NCBI RefSeq assembly: GCF_009937955.1
Contig: NZ_AP018439.1
Location: 2,046,001-2,110,000 of the forward strand
Source of the DNA: Undibacterium sp. KW1
Lineage (GTDB): Bacteria > Pseudomonadota > Gammaproteobacteria > Burkholderiales > Burkholderiaceae_D
Direction: 5' to 3'
DNA: 64,000 nt
Translations under genes and position numbers: made by a program
In this document: piece after piece, positions 17,474 through 25,971 of the stretch
How the letters are laid out: the number at the start of each line of letters is the position of its first letter
Position numbering within the stretch: position 1 is the stretch's first letter
The notes under the pieces: model-generated
The model's input: the letters and a program-made list of their open reading frames with translations, nothing else
Told to the model about the DNA's origin: nothing
Databases searched by the model: none

Positions 17474-18532
17474 TCAGGGCAGTACAGCGATAGCAGGTTC
17501 ACCTGCAACAATATCACCAATCACAGCAGCTTCCAAGAAGCCGCCCTGATGGAAAATTCTTAAAACATCTTCAACAACTGCCGCATCGCAGGCAACCAGT
17601 AATCCCCCCGATGTTTGCGGATCAGTCAGCAAGGCTTGCTGGGCGGGACTGATCTGCGTGTCGAACTGCACAGATGAGCCATAGGCTGCCAAGTTGCGGG
17701 CAGAGGCACCGGTGATATAGCCATTTGTGGCCAGTTCTTTCACATTCGCCAGCAAAGGTATTGTTGACATATCCAGCCGGGCTGCCAGTTTCGAACCACG
17801 GCAGACTTCCAGCAAATGGCCTAGCAGGCCAAAGCCGGTAACGTCGGTCATCGCATGCACGCCATCAAGTGCAGACAGGGCCTGCCCAGGTTTGTTCAGT
17901 TTGGTGGTATTGGCGATCATGGTGGCATAGCCTGCCTCGTCCAACGCCTGCTTTTTCAGTGCGGCAGACAATATGCCTACACCCAGCGGCTTGCTGAGTA
18001 TGAGTTTGTCGCCTGCCTTGGCATCGGCATTGCGTTTGACCCTGGATGGGTGAATCAGGCCCATGACGACCAGGCCATAAATGGGTTCTACAGAATCAAT
18101 GGTGTGGCCGCCGGCTATGGGTATGCCAGCCTCGGCACAGATGGTTTCACCGCCTTGGATAATTTTGCCGATGACATCCAGAGGTAATTGATTAACAGGC
18201 ATGCCCACCAGTGCCAACGCCATGATGGGCGTGCCGCCCATGGCATAGATATCCGAAATGGCATTGGTGGCAGCGATGCGGCCAAAATCAAAAGGATCAT
18301 CCACGATGGGCATGAAAAAATCCGTGGTGGCAATCAGTGCCTGCTCATCATTGAGTTTATAGACGGCTGCGTCGTCTGCTGTTTCTATCCCCACCATAAG
18401 AGCAGGCGGTACCGGAAAGCCTGAGGATTTTTTTAGTATTTCAGCAAGTACGCCGGGCGCAATCTTGCAGCCGCAGCCGCCGCCATGCGAGAAAGAGGTC
18501 AGTCGGACGGGGGCGTTAGTTTCTTTGCTCAT
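17474..18532 (-). CDS. selD: Selenide, water dikinase (selenophosphate synthetase)
   Basis: Makes selenophosphate from selenide and ATP for selenocysteine and 2-selenouridine. It has 352 residues. The N-terminal catalytic motif [14 protein letters not shown] has cysteine (Cys20) rather than selenocysteine and the catalytic Lys23. [16 protein letters not shown] is the metal/ATP-binding segment. No selA, selB, selC or selU gene is in the window, so its downstream use cannot be told here. Confidence 0.97.
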   Translation of the reverse strand: MSKETNAPVRLTSFSHGGGCGCKIAPGVLAEILKKSSGFPVPPALMVGIETADDAAVYKLNDEQALIATTDFFMPIVDDPFDFGRIAATNAISDIYAMGGTPIMALALVGMPVNQLPLDVIGKIIQGGETICAEAGIPIAGGHTIDSVEPIYGLVVMGLIHPSRVKRNADAKAGDKLILSKPLGVGILSAALKKQALDEAGYATMIANTTKLNKPGQALSALDGVHAMTDVTGFGLLGHLLEVCRGSKLAARLDMSTIPLLANVKELATNGYITGASARNLAAYGSSVQFDTQISPAQQALLTDPQTSGGLLVACDAAVVEDVLRIFHQGGFLEAAVIGDIVAGEPAIAVLP

Positions 18533-18568
18533 GTGGGATTTATAGTTCTATACAGATCAGATTTGCTG

Positions 18569-18574
18569 ATTATA
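18569..18574 (-). promoter_or_regulatory. selD: Candidate -10 box of selD
   Basis: TATAAT on the minus strand, 36 bases upstream of the selD ATG. No good -35 hexamer is seen at 16-18 bases. The place where it should be lies in one arm of the long inverted repeat at 18589-18676. Confidence 0.45.
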
Positions 18575-18588
18575 CGCCGAGCCAGTTG

Positions 18589-18676
18589 GTGGACTATAAC
18601 AGTGAAAATCGGAGCGCTTGCCCTGATGCGCCGGGCACATGGCCTTCGCTCTCGATTTCACTGTTACAGTCCACTA
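18589..18676. repeat. Long imperfect inverted repeat upstream of selD
   Basis: The arms at about 18589-18617 and 18648-18676 pair as TGGACT-(A/G)-TAACAGTGAAA...GAGCG against its complement, with a few mismatches. They flank a ~30-base G/C-rich centre containing GCCC and GGGC. The element lies between the rhlE terminator and the selD promoter region. It could be a large hairpin in a leader RNA, an operator or a small mobile repeat. Confidence 0.7.
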
Positions 18677-18682
18677 GTATAA

Positions 18683-18712
18683 AAAAAGCGACCACCAAAG
18701 TGATCGCTTTTT
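18683..18712 (-). terminator. Terminator of rhlE
   Basis: AAAAAGCGA-C-CAC, loop CAAA, then GTG-A-TCGCTTTTT: an A-flanked stem with a U-run in either direction, so potentially bidirectional. It lies 64 bases past the rhlE stop. Confidence 0.8.
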
Positions 18713-18775
18713 CATGATATTGCTTATGCAGCAATGTCTATGTTGTTCGCTTTACCTGGTAAAGCTATTGGCTAA

Positions 18776-20218
18776 TTAATAGTCGCCAAATGTACGTCGT
18801 GCGCCACTGTCGTTCGAGCGGTTGCCTTTGTAGCCACCGCCTTCTTTACGTGGACCAGCGCTGGTGCCTGTGGATGCGCCAGCTGGTTTGCTGAAGCTGC
18901 GTTGACCTGGCTTGTTGTTGCCATAGCCGCCGCCACCGGATTTACGGGCATCGCCTGGTTTCCAGCCGTTAGGCTTGCGCGCTGCAGAGCGTGCAGGTGC
19001 TGCAGATTTCTTGGGTTCAAAACCTTCGATGACATCGACAGGGATCAATTGCTTGGTGAAGCGTTCGATACGTTTGACGTGCATGCTCTCGGCATGATTG
19101 ACCAAGGAAACAGCCAGACCCTTGCGGCCAGCGCGGCCAGTACGGCCTATGCGGTGGACATAGTCTTCCGGGAATTTAGGCAAATCGTAGTTGAATACGT
19201 GCGTAATTGCAGGAACGTCAATACCACGGGCAGCAACGTCAGTCGCGACCAGTACACGTACCTGGCCACGGCGCAATGCGTCCAGTGTGCGGTTACGTGC
19301 ACCCTGGTGCATGTCGCCATGCAGGGCAGCAGCAGCGAAGCCAGCGATGTTCAGGCGGTCAGCGATGGTGTCTGCATCACGTTTGGTGGCTGTAAATACA
19401 ACGGCCTGGTCAACGGTAGTGTCGCGCAGCAGATGATCAAGCATGCGGTTTTTGTGGGACAGGTCATCCACAAAGTGTACGCGTTGCTGGATGTTTTCAT
19501 GCTTGCTGGCAGAACCGGCGATCTGGATCACCAGAGGCTCAGTCGTGATGCGTTTAGCCATGTTACCGACGACGCCATCCAGCGTTGCAGAGAACAACAT
19601 GGTTTGACGTGTAGGAGGTGTGGCAGCAACGATTTTTTCGATATCGTCGATGAAACCCATGTCCAGCATGCGGTCGGCTTCGTCCAGAACCAGCATTTGC
19701 AGTTCAGAGAAATCGATCTTGCCAGATTCCATATGGTCGATCAGACGGCCAGGCGTTGCCACCAGAATTTCTGGATTGCGGGACAACAATTGCATCTGTT
19801 TAGGGTAAGGCATGCCACCGAGGATGGACACAGCCTTGATACGGCGTGAATAAGCGCTGTATTTGTCAGTTGCTGTAGTGACTTGCAAAGCCAGTTCGCG
19901 GGTTGGTGTTAGTACCAGCATTTTTGGTTTTGCAGCAACGAAACGTGGACGGTCGCCACGGGAGCGTGCAGATTGACGTTCCTGGTTAGGTGTTTTGCTG
20001 TTGTCATAGCTGACAACTTCAGCGGAAACCAGTTTATGCAAAGCAGGCAGCATGAAAGCGGCAGTTTTGCCGGAGCCGGTCTGGGATGAGACCATCAGGT
20101 CACGACCTTCAATCGCGGCAGGGATTGCCTGTTCTTGTACCGAGGTTGGCTTGGTATAGCCAGAGTCAGTCAGAGCGCGGATGATGTTGACGTGGAGACC
20201 TAGTGCTTCAAAACTCAT
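18776..20218 (-). CDS. rhlE: DEAD-box ATP-dependent RNA helicase, RhlE type
   Basis: RNA-duplex unwinding enzyme of ribosome assembly and RNA decay, 480 residues from ATG 20218. All core motifs are visible: Q-motif region FEALGLHVNIIRALTDSGY, SSQTGSGKTAAF (I), PTRELALQ (Ia), LDEADRMLDMGF (II, DEAD), FSATLD (III), ARGIDVPAITHV (V) and [13 protein letters not shown] (VI). A Gly/Lys/Arg-rich tail of ~90 residues binds RNA. The frame continues to an ATG ten codons upstream, but MSFEALGL is the family start. A long leader precedes it. Confidence 0.94.
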   Translation of the reverse strand: MSFEALGLHVNIIRALTDSGYTKPTSVQEQAIPAAIEGRDLMVSSQTGSGKTAAFMLPALHKLVSAEVVSYDNSKTPNQERQSARSRGDRPRFVAAKPKMLVLTPTRELALQVTTATDKYSAYSRRIKAVSILGGMPYPKQMQLLSRNPEILVATPGRLIDHMESGKIDFSELQMLVLDEADRMLDMGFIDDIEKIVAATPPTRQTMLFSATLDGVVGNMAKRITTEPLVIQIAGSASKHENIQQRVHFVDDLSHKNRMLDHLLRDTTVDQAVVFTATKRDADTIADRLNIAGFAAAALHGDMHQGARNRTLDALRRGQVRVLVATDVAARGIDVPAITHVFNYDLPKFPEDYVHRIGRTGRAGRKGLAVSLVNHAESMHVKRIERFTKQLIPVDVIEGFEPKKSAAPARSAARKPNGWKPGDARKSGGGGYGNNKPGQRSFSKPAGASTGTSAGPRKEGGGYKGNRSNDSGARRTFGDY

Positions 20219-20639
20219 GAATTTCTTTCGTGATTGGGACGTTTGCAAAATGCGGCAGCAATGTCTAGCTCACCGGCGACAGGGCCGGTTTGCAGCATGT
20301 TTTGCCGGAACGATTGCTTCTGTCCCAGTATAAATTAGCGCGTTGCTAACGAACGCGCGCAACAATGCAGCGCCAACCAAACGAAATGAACACAGAAAAT
20401 CCAACAAGGGACGACAATGAAATTTCGGCACAAAAGCTTTGCGCCGGTATGATGTCTATGGATTACTACCAGACATGCGAGGCGGGAGGGCTTTTACATG
20501 CACCATCCTGAGGATGTGCACAGGCTTGCGATGCTACTTGGTTTTGCGCCGTAAATTTTATATTGCAGCGCAAAAAACGAAATTATACAGGATTTTTCAG
20601 GAAAAAGCAGCCAGTTTCTAAGAATATCTTGCAAAAGGT
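20219..20639. other. Leader/promoter region upstream of rhlE
   Basis: A 421-base gap between the bcsZ 3' end and rhlE, both on the minus strand. It contains a hairpin of GCGCGTT (20338-20344) with AACGCGC (20352-20358) and other G/C-rich patches, compatible with a structured rhlE leader. An open frame at 20439-20621 (+) has no ribosome binding site or coding character and is not called. Confidence 0.45.
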
Positions 20640-21833
20640 TTAGAATAGGCGCCAGCAAAAGTGCTGCCAGTAAAAGTCAACTTCCCCGCGAGCATCAAAA
20701 CGGAAGCGCTTTTCTTGCCAGCCCAGGGCAAACAAGGACAGCACCTGATCATAGTAGGCATCTGCCTTGATGGGTTGCGCCTGCAGACGTAATTGCTGTT
20801 GTACTATCGTCTTCTGTACCCCTTGCGCTTGCAGGAAGGGCAGCAGTGCGGCACTAAAACCGCTGGAGCCGGGGCCATTGATGTCGCCAGTCAGGATGTC
20901 GATATATTCTGGCGGATATCCTTTGCTATCCACGATCTGCGCCATGGGACGCAGCAACTTCAGTAAATTTGCGCGCTCTGCATCCTGGCTTGCCATCATG
21001 CCAGTCCACAGATATATGCGGATGGCATTGTAAGCACCCTGGCCTTTTTCTACGCCCTGCGTATCTGGCAGGAAGCCTTTTTGCGCGTCATAGATAATCC
21101 AGTCGGCGGCGTAGCCTTTGGGGGCACTGCCAGCAATCAGGCGCACTGCCGGGGAGACCATACGCTTCCAGCGTTCATCGCTTTCTTTTTGCTCAAACCA
21201 GCGCAGCAAAGGCAGTGGCAGGTAGCTGGCATTGAGCTTCCATTGATTATTTGGCAGGTTAAAGCCGCTTGGTGCCGGCAAGAGGCTCAATCCCAGTCCG
21301 GGCAGCTCTGCGGTTTCTTCATTCAATATTCTTTGTGCCAGCAGGCTGGACAGGGCGGCATAGCGTTTTTCTTTCCAGACTTCTCCGGCAACGCCGAGGC
21401 TGTAGGCTATCCACAAGTCGGCATCGGAGGCTGGATTTTTATCGATGATGCCCCAGCTATTGTCTTCACGCTGACCCCATTGCCAGGCGGGCAGGCGGGC
21501 AGTCAGGTCACCTGCTGCCAGGTTATTCTCTGTCCAGGTCAGGATGCGTTGAAATGCGCCTTTGTCGTTGCCACTCAGGGCAAAGAACAGGGCATAAGCC
21601 TGGCCTTCTGATGTTGTTGGTTTGCGCGTACCGCTATGGTCGATCACGCGGCCATCGTCGGCGATGAAAGTCTTCTTGAATTGTTCCCAGGCTGGCCATG
21701 GGTCATTGCAGGATGCCGCGAAAGTATTGCCGGAAGACGCGAGGAACACACTGAATATCAGCAGCAATAAAGTGCGTGCTATAGAAAAGACAGTGTTTGG
21801 GATCTTGGGCATGGTAGGGTGTGCTTCATTCAT
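20640..21833 (-). CDS. bcsZ: Endo-beta-1,4-glucanase of glycoside hydrolase family 8 (BcsZ-like)
   Basis: Periplasmic cellulase normally tied to bacterial cellulose secretion. It has 397 residues with a hydrophobic signal segment (TLLLLIFSVFLASSG) and a mature start near CNDPWPAWEQF. The GH8 acid Glu76 is in TTSEGQAYALFF. ASDADLWIAYSLG and AADWIIYDAQKGF are further family landmarks. It stands alone: no bcsA, bcsB or bcsC lies within 20 kb on either side, so either the cellulose operon is elsewhere or the enzyme serves another glucan. ATG 21812 is an alternative start. Confidence 0.9.
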   Translation of the reverse strand: MNEAHPTMPKIPNTVFSIARTLLLLIFSVFLASSGNTFAASCNDPWPAWEQFKKTFIADDGRVIDHSGTRKPTTSEGQAYALFFALSGNDKGAFQRILTWTENNLAAGDLTARLPAWQWGQREDNSWGIIDKNPASDADLWIAYSLGVAGEVWKEKRYAALSSLLAQRILNEETAELPGLGLSLLPAPSGFNLPNNQWKLNASYLPLPLLRWFEQKESDERWKRMVSPAVRLIAGSAPKGYAADWIIYDAQKGFLPDTQGVEKGQGAYNAIRIYLWTGMMASQDAERANLLKLLRPMAQIVDSKGYPPEYIDILTGDINGPGSSGFSAALLPFLQAQGVQKTIVQQQLRLQAQPIKADAYYDQVLSLFALGWQEKRFRFDARGEVDFYWQHFCWRLF

Positions 21834-21851
21834 GCCAATAGTATAAGGCCA

Positions 21852-21881
21852 GTACGGGATGCATGTGCAAGCATCCCGTAC
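21852..21881. terminator. Hairpin after fabI
   Basis: A perfect 11-bp stem (GTACGGGATGC / GCATCCCGTAC) with an 8-base loop, 22 bases past the fabI stop and just upstream of bcsZ. No U-run follows, so it may be a Rho-assisted terminator or a 3'-end stabiliser. Confidence 0.5.
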
Positions 21882-21902
21882 CGTCTTTAAATACTGGACG
21901 GC

Positions 21903-22697
21903 TTACTTGTCGTAAGAGTCAGCATTCAAGCCCATGACGTGCGAGAAGCCGCCATCGACATAAGTGATTTCACCGGTAATACCGTTTGCCAGTGGCGACA
22001 GCAGGAAGGCGGCGGTATTGCCCACGTCTTCGATAGTCACATTGCGGCGCAGTGGTGCGTGTTCGGCAACAAAGCCCAGCAATTTGCCAAAGTCCTTGAT
22101 GCCGCTGGCAGCCAGGGTCTTGATAGGGCCAGCAGAGATACCATTGACGCGTATGCCTTTTTTGCCCAGGTGTTCTGCCAGGTAGCGTACTGAGGCTTCT
22201 AGAGATGCTTTGGCCATACCCATGGTGTTGTAATGCGGGATGGCGCGGATGGCACCCAGGTAAGACAGTGTCAGCAGGGCAGAGTCTTCACGCAGCAGTG
22301 GCAGCGCAGCTTTTGCCATTGCCGGGAAACTGTAGGCAGAAATGTCATGCGCGATGCGGAAAGCTTCGCGGGAGAAACCATCAAGGAATTCACCTGCAAT
22401 CGCTTCGCGCGGCGCAAAGCCGATAGCATGTACCAGGCCATCAAGTTTGTCCCAGGATTTGCCCAGGTCAGCAAATACTGCTTCAATTTGCTCGTCGCTG
22501 GCCACGTCGCAATCAAAGATCAGTTTGCTGTCAAATTCAGCCGCAAAATCAGTAATCCTGTCTTTGAAACGTTCGCCTACATAGGTAAATGCCAGTTCAG
22601 CGCCTTCGCGTTTGCAAGCCTGGGCGATGCCATAAGCGATGGAACGGTTGGACAACAAACCGGTGATCAGAATTTTTTTGCCTTGCAGAAATGCCAT
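21903..22697 (-). CDS. fabI: Enoyl-[acyl-carrier-protein] reductase (NADH)
   Basis: Last reduction step of type II fatty-acid elongation, and the triclosan target in the family. The 264-residue short-chain-dehydrogenase fold has the FabI-style cofactor loop [15 protein letters not shown]. The catalytic pair is Tyr156 and Lys163 in [14 protein letters not shown], with Tyr146 upstream. [14 protein letters not shown] is the substrate-binding loop. The gene appears to be transcribed alone. Confidence 0.97.
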   Translation of the reverse strand: MAFLQGKKILITGLLSNRSIAYGIAQACKREGAELAFTYVGERFKDRITDFAAEFDSKLIFDCDVASDEQIEAVFADLGKSWDKLDGLVHAIGFAPREAIAGEFLDGFSREAFRIAHDISAYSFPAMAKAALPLLREDSALLTLSYLGAIRAIPHYNTMGMAKASLEASVRYLAEHLGKKGIRVNGISAGPIKTLAASGIKDFGKLLGFVAEHAPLRRNVTIEDVGNTAAFLLSPLANGITGEITYVDGGFSHVMGLNADSYDK

Positions 22698-23030
22698 GTT
22701 GACTCCAGATATGACCGCAATATGCTTAAGGCTCTCAGGACGGCAAGATTGAAAGCCTTATTCTATTGCGCTGTGGGTTTTATTACTTGTTGTTTCTACA
22801 CCAGGTTTTTGCCTGAATGTTGAATGCTTAAATTGCAGCCTTTTCCGCAACAGGTCGGAATTGTAGTTGCTCTCACCGAAAGGGGCAAATGCTAAGTTTG
22901 CCTGTACTTATCTGCGCTGAAACAAAGTGCGTTTGGTCAGCATAGGCGCTCTTTTGGAAAATGTCCCATTTTTACTTGAAGTCGCCACAAAATCGCCTTT
23001 CGTGTTCATAAAAAACAGCTTTTTGTCTGT
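22698..23030. other. Intergenic region upstream of fabI
   Basis: A 333-base gap. Its high-coordinate end holds the weak tldE-side terminator; the rest should contain the fabI promoter. I see no gene, repeat or riboswitch in it. Confidence 0.5.
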
Positions 23031-23032
23031 TT
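23009..23032 (-). terminator. Weak terminator after the PmbA/TldE-type gene
   Basis: On the minus strand AAACAG, an A-rich 8-base loop and CTGTTT are followed by a T-run. It overlaps the stop codon region. The stem is short (6 bp), so confidence is moderate. Confidence 0.45.
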
Positions 23033-24353
23033 ATAATACAAAACGCATTTCCTTGAGCAGCGCTCCGGGCAGGATTGCGCCACCAGTATGTCGTTGTCCG
23101 TAAGAACGGTCATCCATGATGACCTCGGTTTCCTGGCTTAGCGCCAGCAGGTTTTCTCCCAGCATCTTGAACAGGGAATCATCAAAGCGCATGACATTTA
23201 ATGGCGCGATGATTTCACCGTTTTCTACCCAGAAGGTGGCAAAGCGCGTCATGCCGGTAATACGGCAAGTGGCGCGGTCAGAAAAATTCAAATACCAGAG
23301 ATTGGCGATATAGATGCCCGTACCCAGTTCTTTGAGTATGTCTGCATTTGCTAACATGCCTACCTGCATGACCAGGGATTTTGCCGATTCATCTTCTGGT
23401 GCCCCGTTCGTCAGCAAGGAATATTCCTTGGCGCTACGCGGAGAAATCATGCTGCCAACCAATTTGCCCGCCTGTATCAGGGGAATTACTTCGGGTTTGA
23501 TAAAGCCTTGCGCCTGAAAGCCTGGTTCCAGACCTGCACGACTGTCTTCACAGATATTCACCATGGCATGCATGCTGGCTTCGCCCGATTGTAAGCGGCG
23601 CAAGCAGCTATGGCGGGTGCGCAAGGCTTTTTCCGACAAGCCGCCCCAGTTCAGCATCATGATTAATTCATTTAATGCAGCTGGACTGAGGTAGGCGCGG
23701 TAATTGCCCGCGCCAACCGTAATTGGTGGTCGTGCCAGCAGAGCCAGCTCTTTGCGGGCGGCGGCGAATTTACTGAGAAATGCTGCCTCATTCCAGGTGA
23801 AGCCGGCATAGTTGGATTTGACGGCCTTGTCCGTCGCATAAAACAGGCTCCAGTCAAAATTAACATTGCTGGTTTCGTACCAGTTGCGCTGACCATAGGA
23901 ATTGGCAAAGCCGCGATATTGTGTACCTGTAGTCAGCAAGCCCACCATGTCCACATCTTTTGCGGCAGCCAGTATCTGTTCCAGCATACTGGCTACAGGC
24001 GGCAGGGATGATGGCAGAATCTGTGTGCTGTCACTGATTTCAGTGGCTATCATCAGGTGCGGGTCTGCTGGCAAATCCGCCAACTGCGCGCGCAAATCCT
24101 GGATTGCAGTATTGATGGTGGGTAAATCCATGTCCATTTCGCCGCTGAGATTGAAGCTCATCGCAGCATGGGTTTGCCCCTTTATCAATTGCAGGTTCAG
24201 TATCAGTTGGAAAACATGGCCGGGCTGGCGTATGGCGCTGTGATTAAAGCGCACGAAATCACTGGACTCTGCGGCCAGCCAGGTGGTGCTGACTTCATTC
24301 GCCGCGAGTTGTGTTTCTATATGTGTGGCCAGGGACAGGAAATAACTTTGCAT
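23031..24353 (-). CDS. pmbA: TldE/PmbA-family protease subunit
   Basis: Partner subunit of the TldD/TldE metalloprotease, which cleaves modified peptides and unfolded polypeptides. It has 440 residues. It lacks the HExxGH zinc motif seen in the upstream gene, as expected for the TldE-type subunit. GTQYRGFANSYGQRNW, NICEDSRAGLEPGFQ and ITGMTRFATFWVENGEI are family segments. The start ATG shares one base with the tldD stop (TGATG), so the two are translated together as a pair. Confidence 0.9.
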   Translation of the reverse strand: MQSYFLSLATHIETQLAANEVSTTWLAAESSDFVRFNHSAIRQPGHVFQLILNLQLIKGQTHAAMSFNLSGEMDMDLPTINTAIQDLRAQLADLPADPHLMIATEISDSTQILPSSLPPVASMLEQILAAAKDVDMVGLLTTGTQYRGFANSYGQRNWYETSNVNFDWSLFYATDKAVKSNYAGFTWNEAAFLSKFAAARKELALLARPPITVGAGNYRAYLSPAALNELIMMLNWGGLSEKALRTRHSCLRRLQSGEASMHAMVNICEDSRAGLEPGFQAQGFIKPEVIPLIQAGKLVGSMISPRSAKEYSLLTNGAPEDESAKSLVMQVGMLANADILKELGTGIYIANLWYLNFSDRATCRITGMTRFATFWVENGEIIAPLNVMRFDDSLFKMLGENLLALSQETEVIMDDRSYGQRHTGGAILPGALLKEMRFVL

Positions 24354-25783
24354 CAGGCTTCACCTCCAAATACTTCTACCTGATCAAACAGGCAGGCTGG
24401 CGAAGCGTGGCCTACGCGTATGACTTGGGATGGCTCACCTTTGCCACAGAAGGGCGTGCCCATGACTGCCAGCGTAGAGGCATCACCGACCATCTTCAGC
24501 GAACGCCAAAAGCTTTCTGAGATGCCGCGATAATTCGGGTTCTTGACCAGTTCCTGCAATTTGCCGTTGCGTATCATTTGCCCGTACTCACAACCGAACT
24601 GGAATTTATTGCGGGAATCATCAATAGACCAGGACACATTGGTATTCATCATTACACCATATTCAACGCTGGCTATCATTTCATCGAGGCTGCTGCTGCC
24701 TGCTTCTATATTCAGGTTGGCCATGCGGTCTATAGTTGGGCGGTTCCAGTCGCAAGCGCGTGAATTGGCGACGCCTGCCATGCCGGCGCGGGCTTGGGAA
24801 AGGGCGCTGCCTAAAGGTTTTTCCAGTATGCCGTTTTTGATGATCCAGGTTTTTTCTGCAGTACTGCCATCATCATCCCAGCCAAAGCTGGCAAATTGTT
24901 CTGCCCGGCTGGGGTCATAGGTAACGTTCAGCAATTCAGATCCATACTGAAAATGGCCAAACATGTCGGGCGTGACAAAACTGGTGCCAGCAAAATTGCG
25001 CTCATCACCCAATATGCGGTCCAGTTCCAGCGGGTGTCCTATGGATTCATGAATTTGCAGCATCATCTGTTCAGGCATTAGCAGCAAATCCATGCGGCCA
25101 CTCGGGCAGTTTGCTGCGTGCAATAGCGCCAGTGCTTCTTCTGCAATGCGTTTGCCTGCGCCATAAAAGCCAGACTGCTGCAGAACTTCCATTCCACCCT
25201 GGCGGCAGAAACCATTGTATTGACCACCGAGACTGCGGGTCTGGGTTTCTGAACCTTCATTGGCGGTAACGCTGAGATTGGGGATCAGGTAATTGAATTG
25301 CTGATGGATGTCAGCACCTGCGCTACTGATAAATAGCTGCTCAGTTTGTGTCACGCCTATGGATGCACTCCAATCTACAATCTTGTCACTGAAATGCGAT
25401 GTGACGGATTCCTGCATCAGTAGGGCAATCAAGTCTTTCCTGGTCCAGATAGAAGCGGCTGGACCTTGATATTGACCAAGTACAGCGGCCTGCGGGATTT
25501 GGCTGAAATTGGTTACTGTCTTACCAGAACTGAGCCTGGCCCAGTGCAAGGCATGCTGCATTGCGGTATTCAATCCATTGCGGGACAAGTCGCTGGTTGC
25601 GGCATAGCCGTAACCACCATCATGAATAACGGCCAGCATGGCACCATGGCTGCGGGCATTGCGCAGCGGTTGCAATACATTTTGCCTCACCAATAGCTCT
25701 TCACTGCGCTCATCCACCACGCGCATGGAGCAAAAATCAACAGCGGGCATTAATTCCCGGAATAAAATTCTTAGTGCTTCCAA
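24353..25783 (-). CDS. tldD: TldD-family metalloprotease subunit
   Basis: Catalytic subunit of a TldD/TldE-type protease. In its 476 residues the zinc motif HESIGHPLELDRILGDE (HExxGH) sits near residue 250. RVVDERSEELLVRQN and a C-terminal NPNYRGISESFWRSL are typical of TldD. The pair here diverges in length and sequence from E. coli TldD, so it may be the second, less studied TldD/TldE pair found in many proteobacteria; that point is an inference. Confidence 0.9.
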   Translation of the reverse strand: MEALRILFRELMPAVDFCSMRVVDERSEELLVRQNVLQPLRNARSHGAMLAVIHDGGYGYAATSDLSRNGLNTAMQHALHWARLSSGKTVTNFSQIPQAAVLGQYQGPAASIWTRKDLIALLMQESVTSHFSDKIVDWSASIGVTQTEQLFISSAGADIHQQFNYLIPNLSVTANEGSETQTRSLGGQYNGFCRQGGMEVLQQSGFYGAGKRIAEEALALLHAANCPSGRMDLLLMPEQMMLQIHESIGHPLELDRILGDERNFAGTSFVTPDMFGHFQYGSELLNVTYDPSRAEQFASFGWDDDGSTAEKTWIIKNGILEKPLGSALSQARAGMAGVANSRACDWNRPTIDRMANLNIEAGSSSLDEMIASVEYGVMMNTNVSWSIDDSRNKFQFGCEYGQMIRNGKLQELVKNPNYRGISESFWRSLKMVGDASTLAVMGTPFCGKGEPSQVIRVGHASPACLFDQVEVFGGEA

Positions 25784-25937
25784 TCCTGGCTCCAGTGAAT
25801 GTGCCGCATACGAGATATGCGGGAGATTGTGCCTGTTTCGTCACGGTTTCGTTATGTCGCAGGCGAATGCCATCTTGCCAGTGTTTGCAGGATTGGTCAA
25901 AAATATAAGTGTCAGGGGATTCTTCAAGCAGGAGAGC

Positions 25938-25962
25938 GCGAACCGGCAGACAGCCGGTTCGC
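25938..25962. terminator. Hairpin after the peptide-transporter operon
   Basis: A perfect 10-bp stem (GCGAACCGGC / GCCGGTTCGC) with loop AGACA, 9 bases past the stop of the ATPase gene. No U-run, so it may be a Rho-assisted end or a decay barrier. Confidence 0.55.
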
Positions 25963-25971
25963 AGTCACAAC

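Noticed and set aside
20439..20621. 60-codon open frame between bcsZ and rhlE
   Set aside because: No ribosome binding site, Arg/Cys-rich composition unlike a natural small protein, and it lies in the rhlE leader region.
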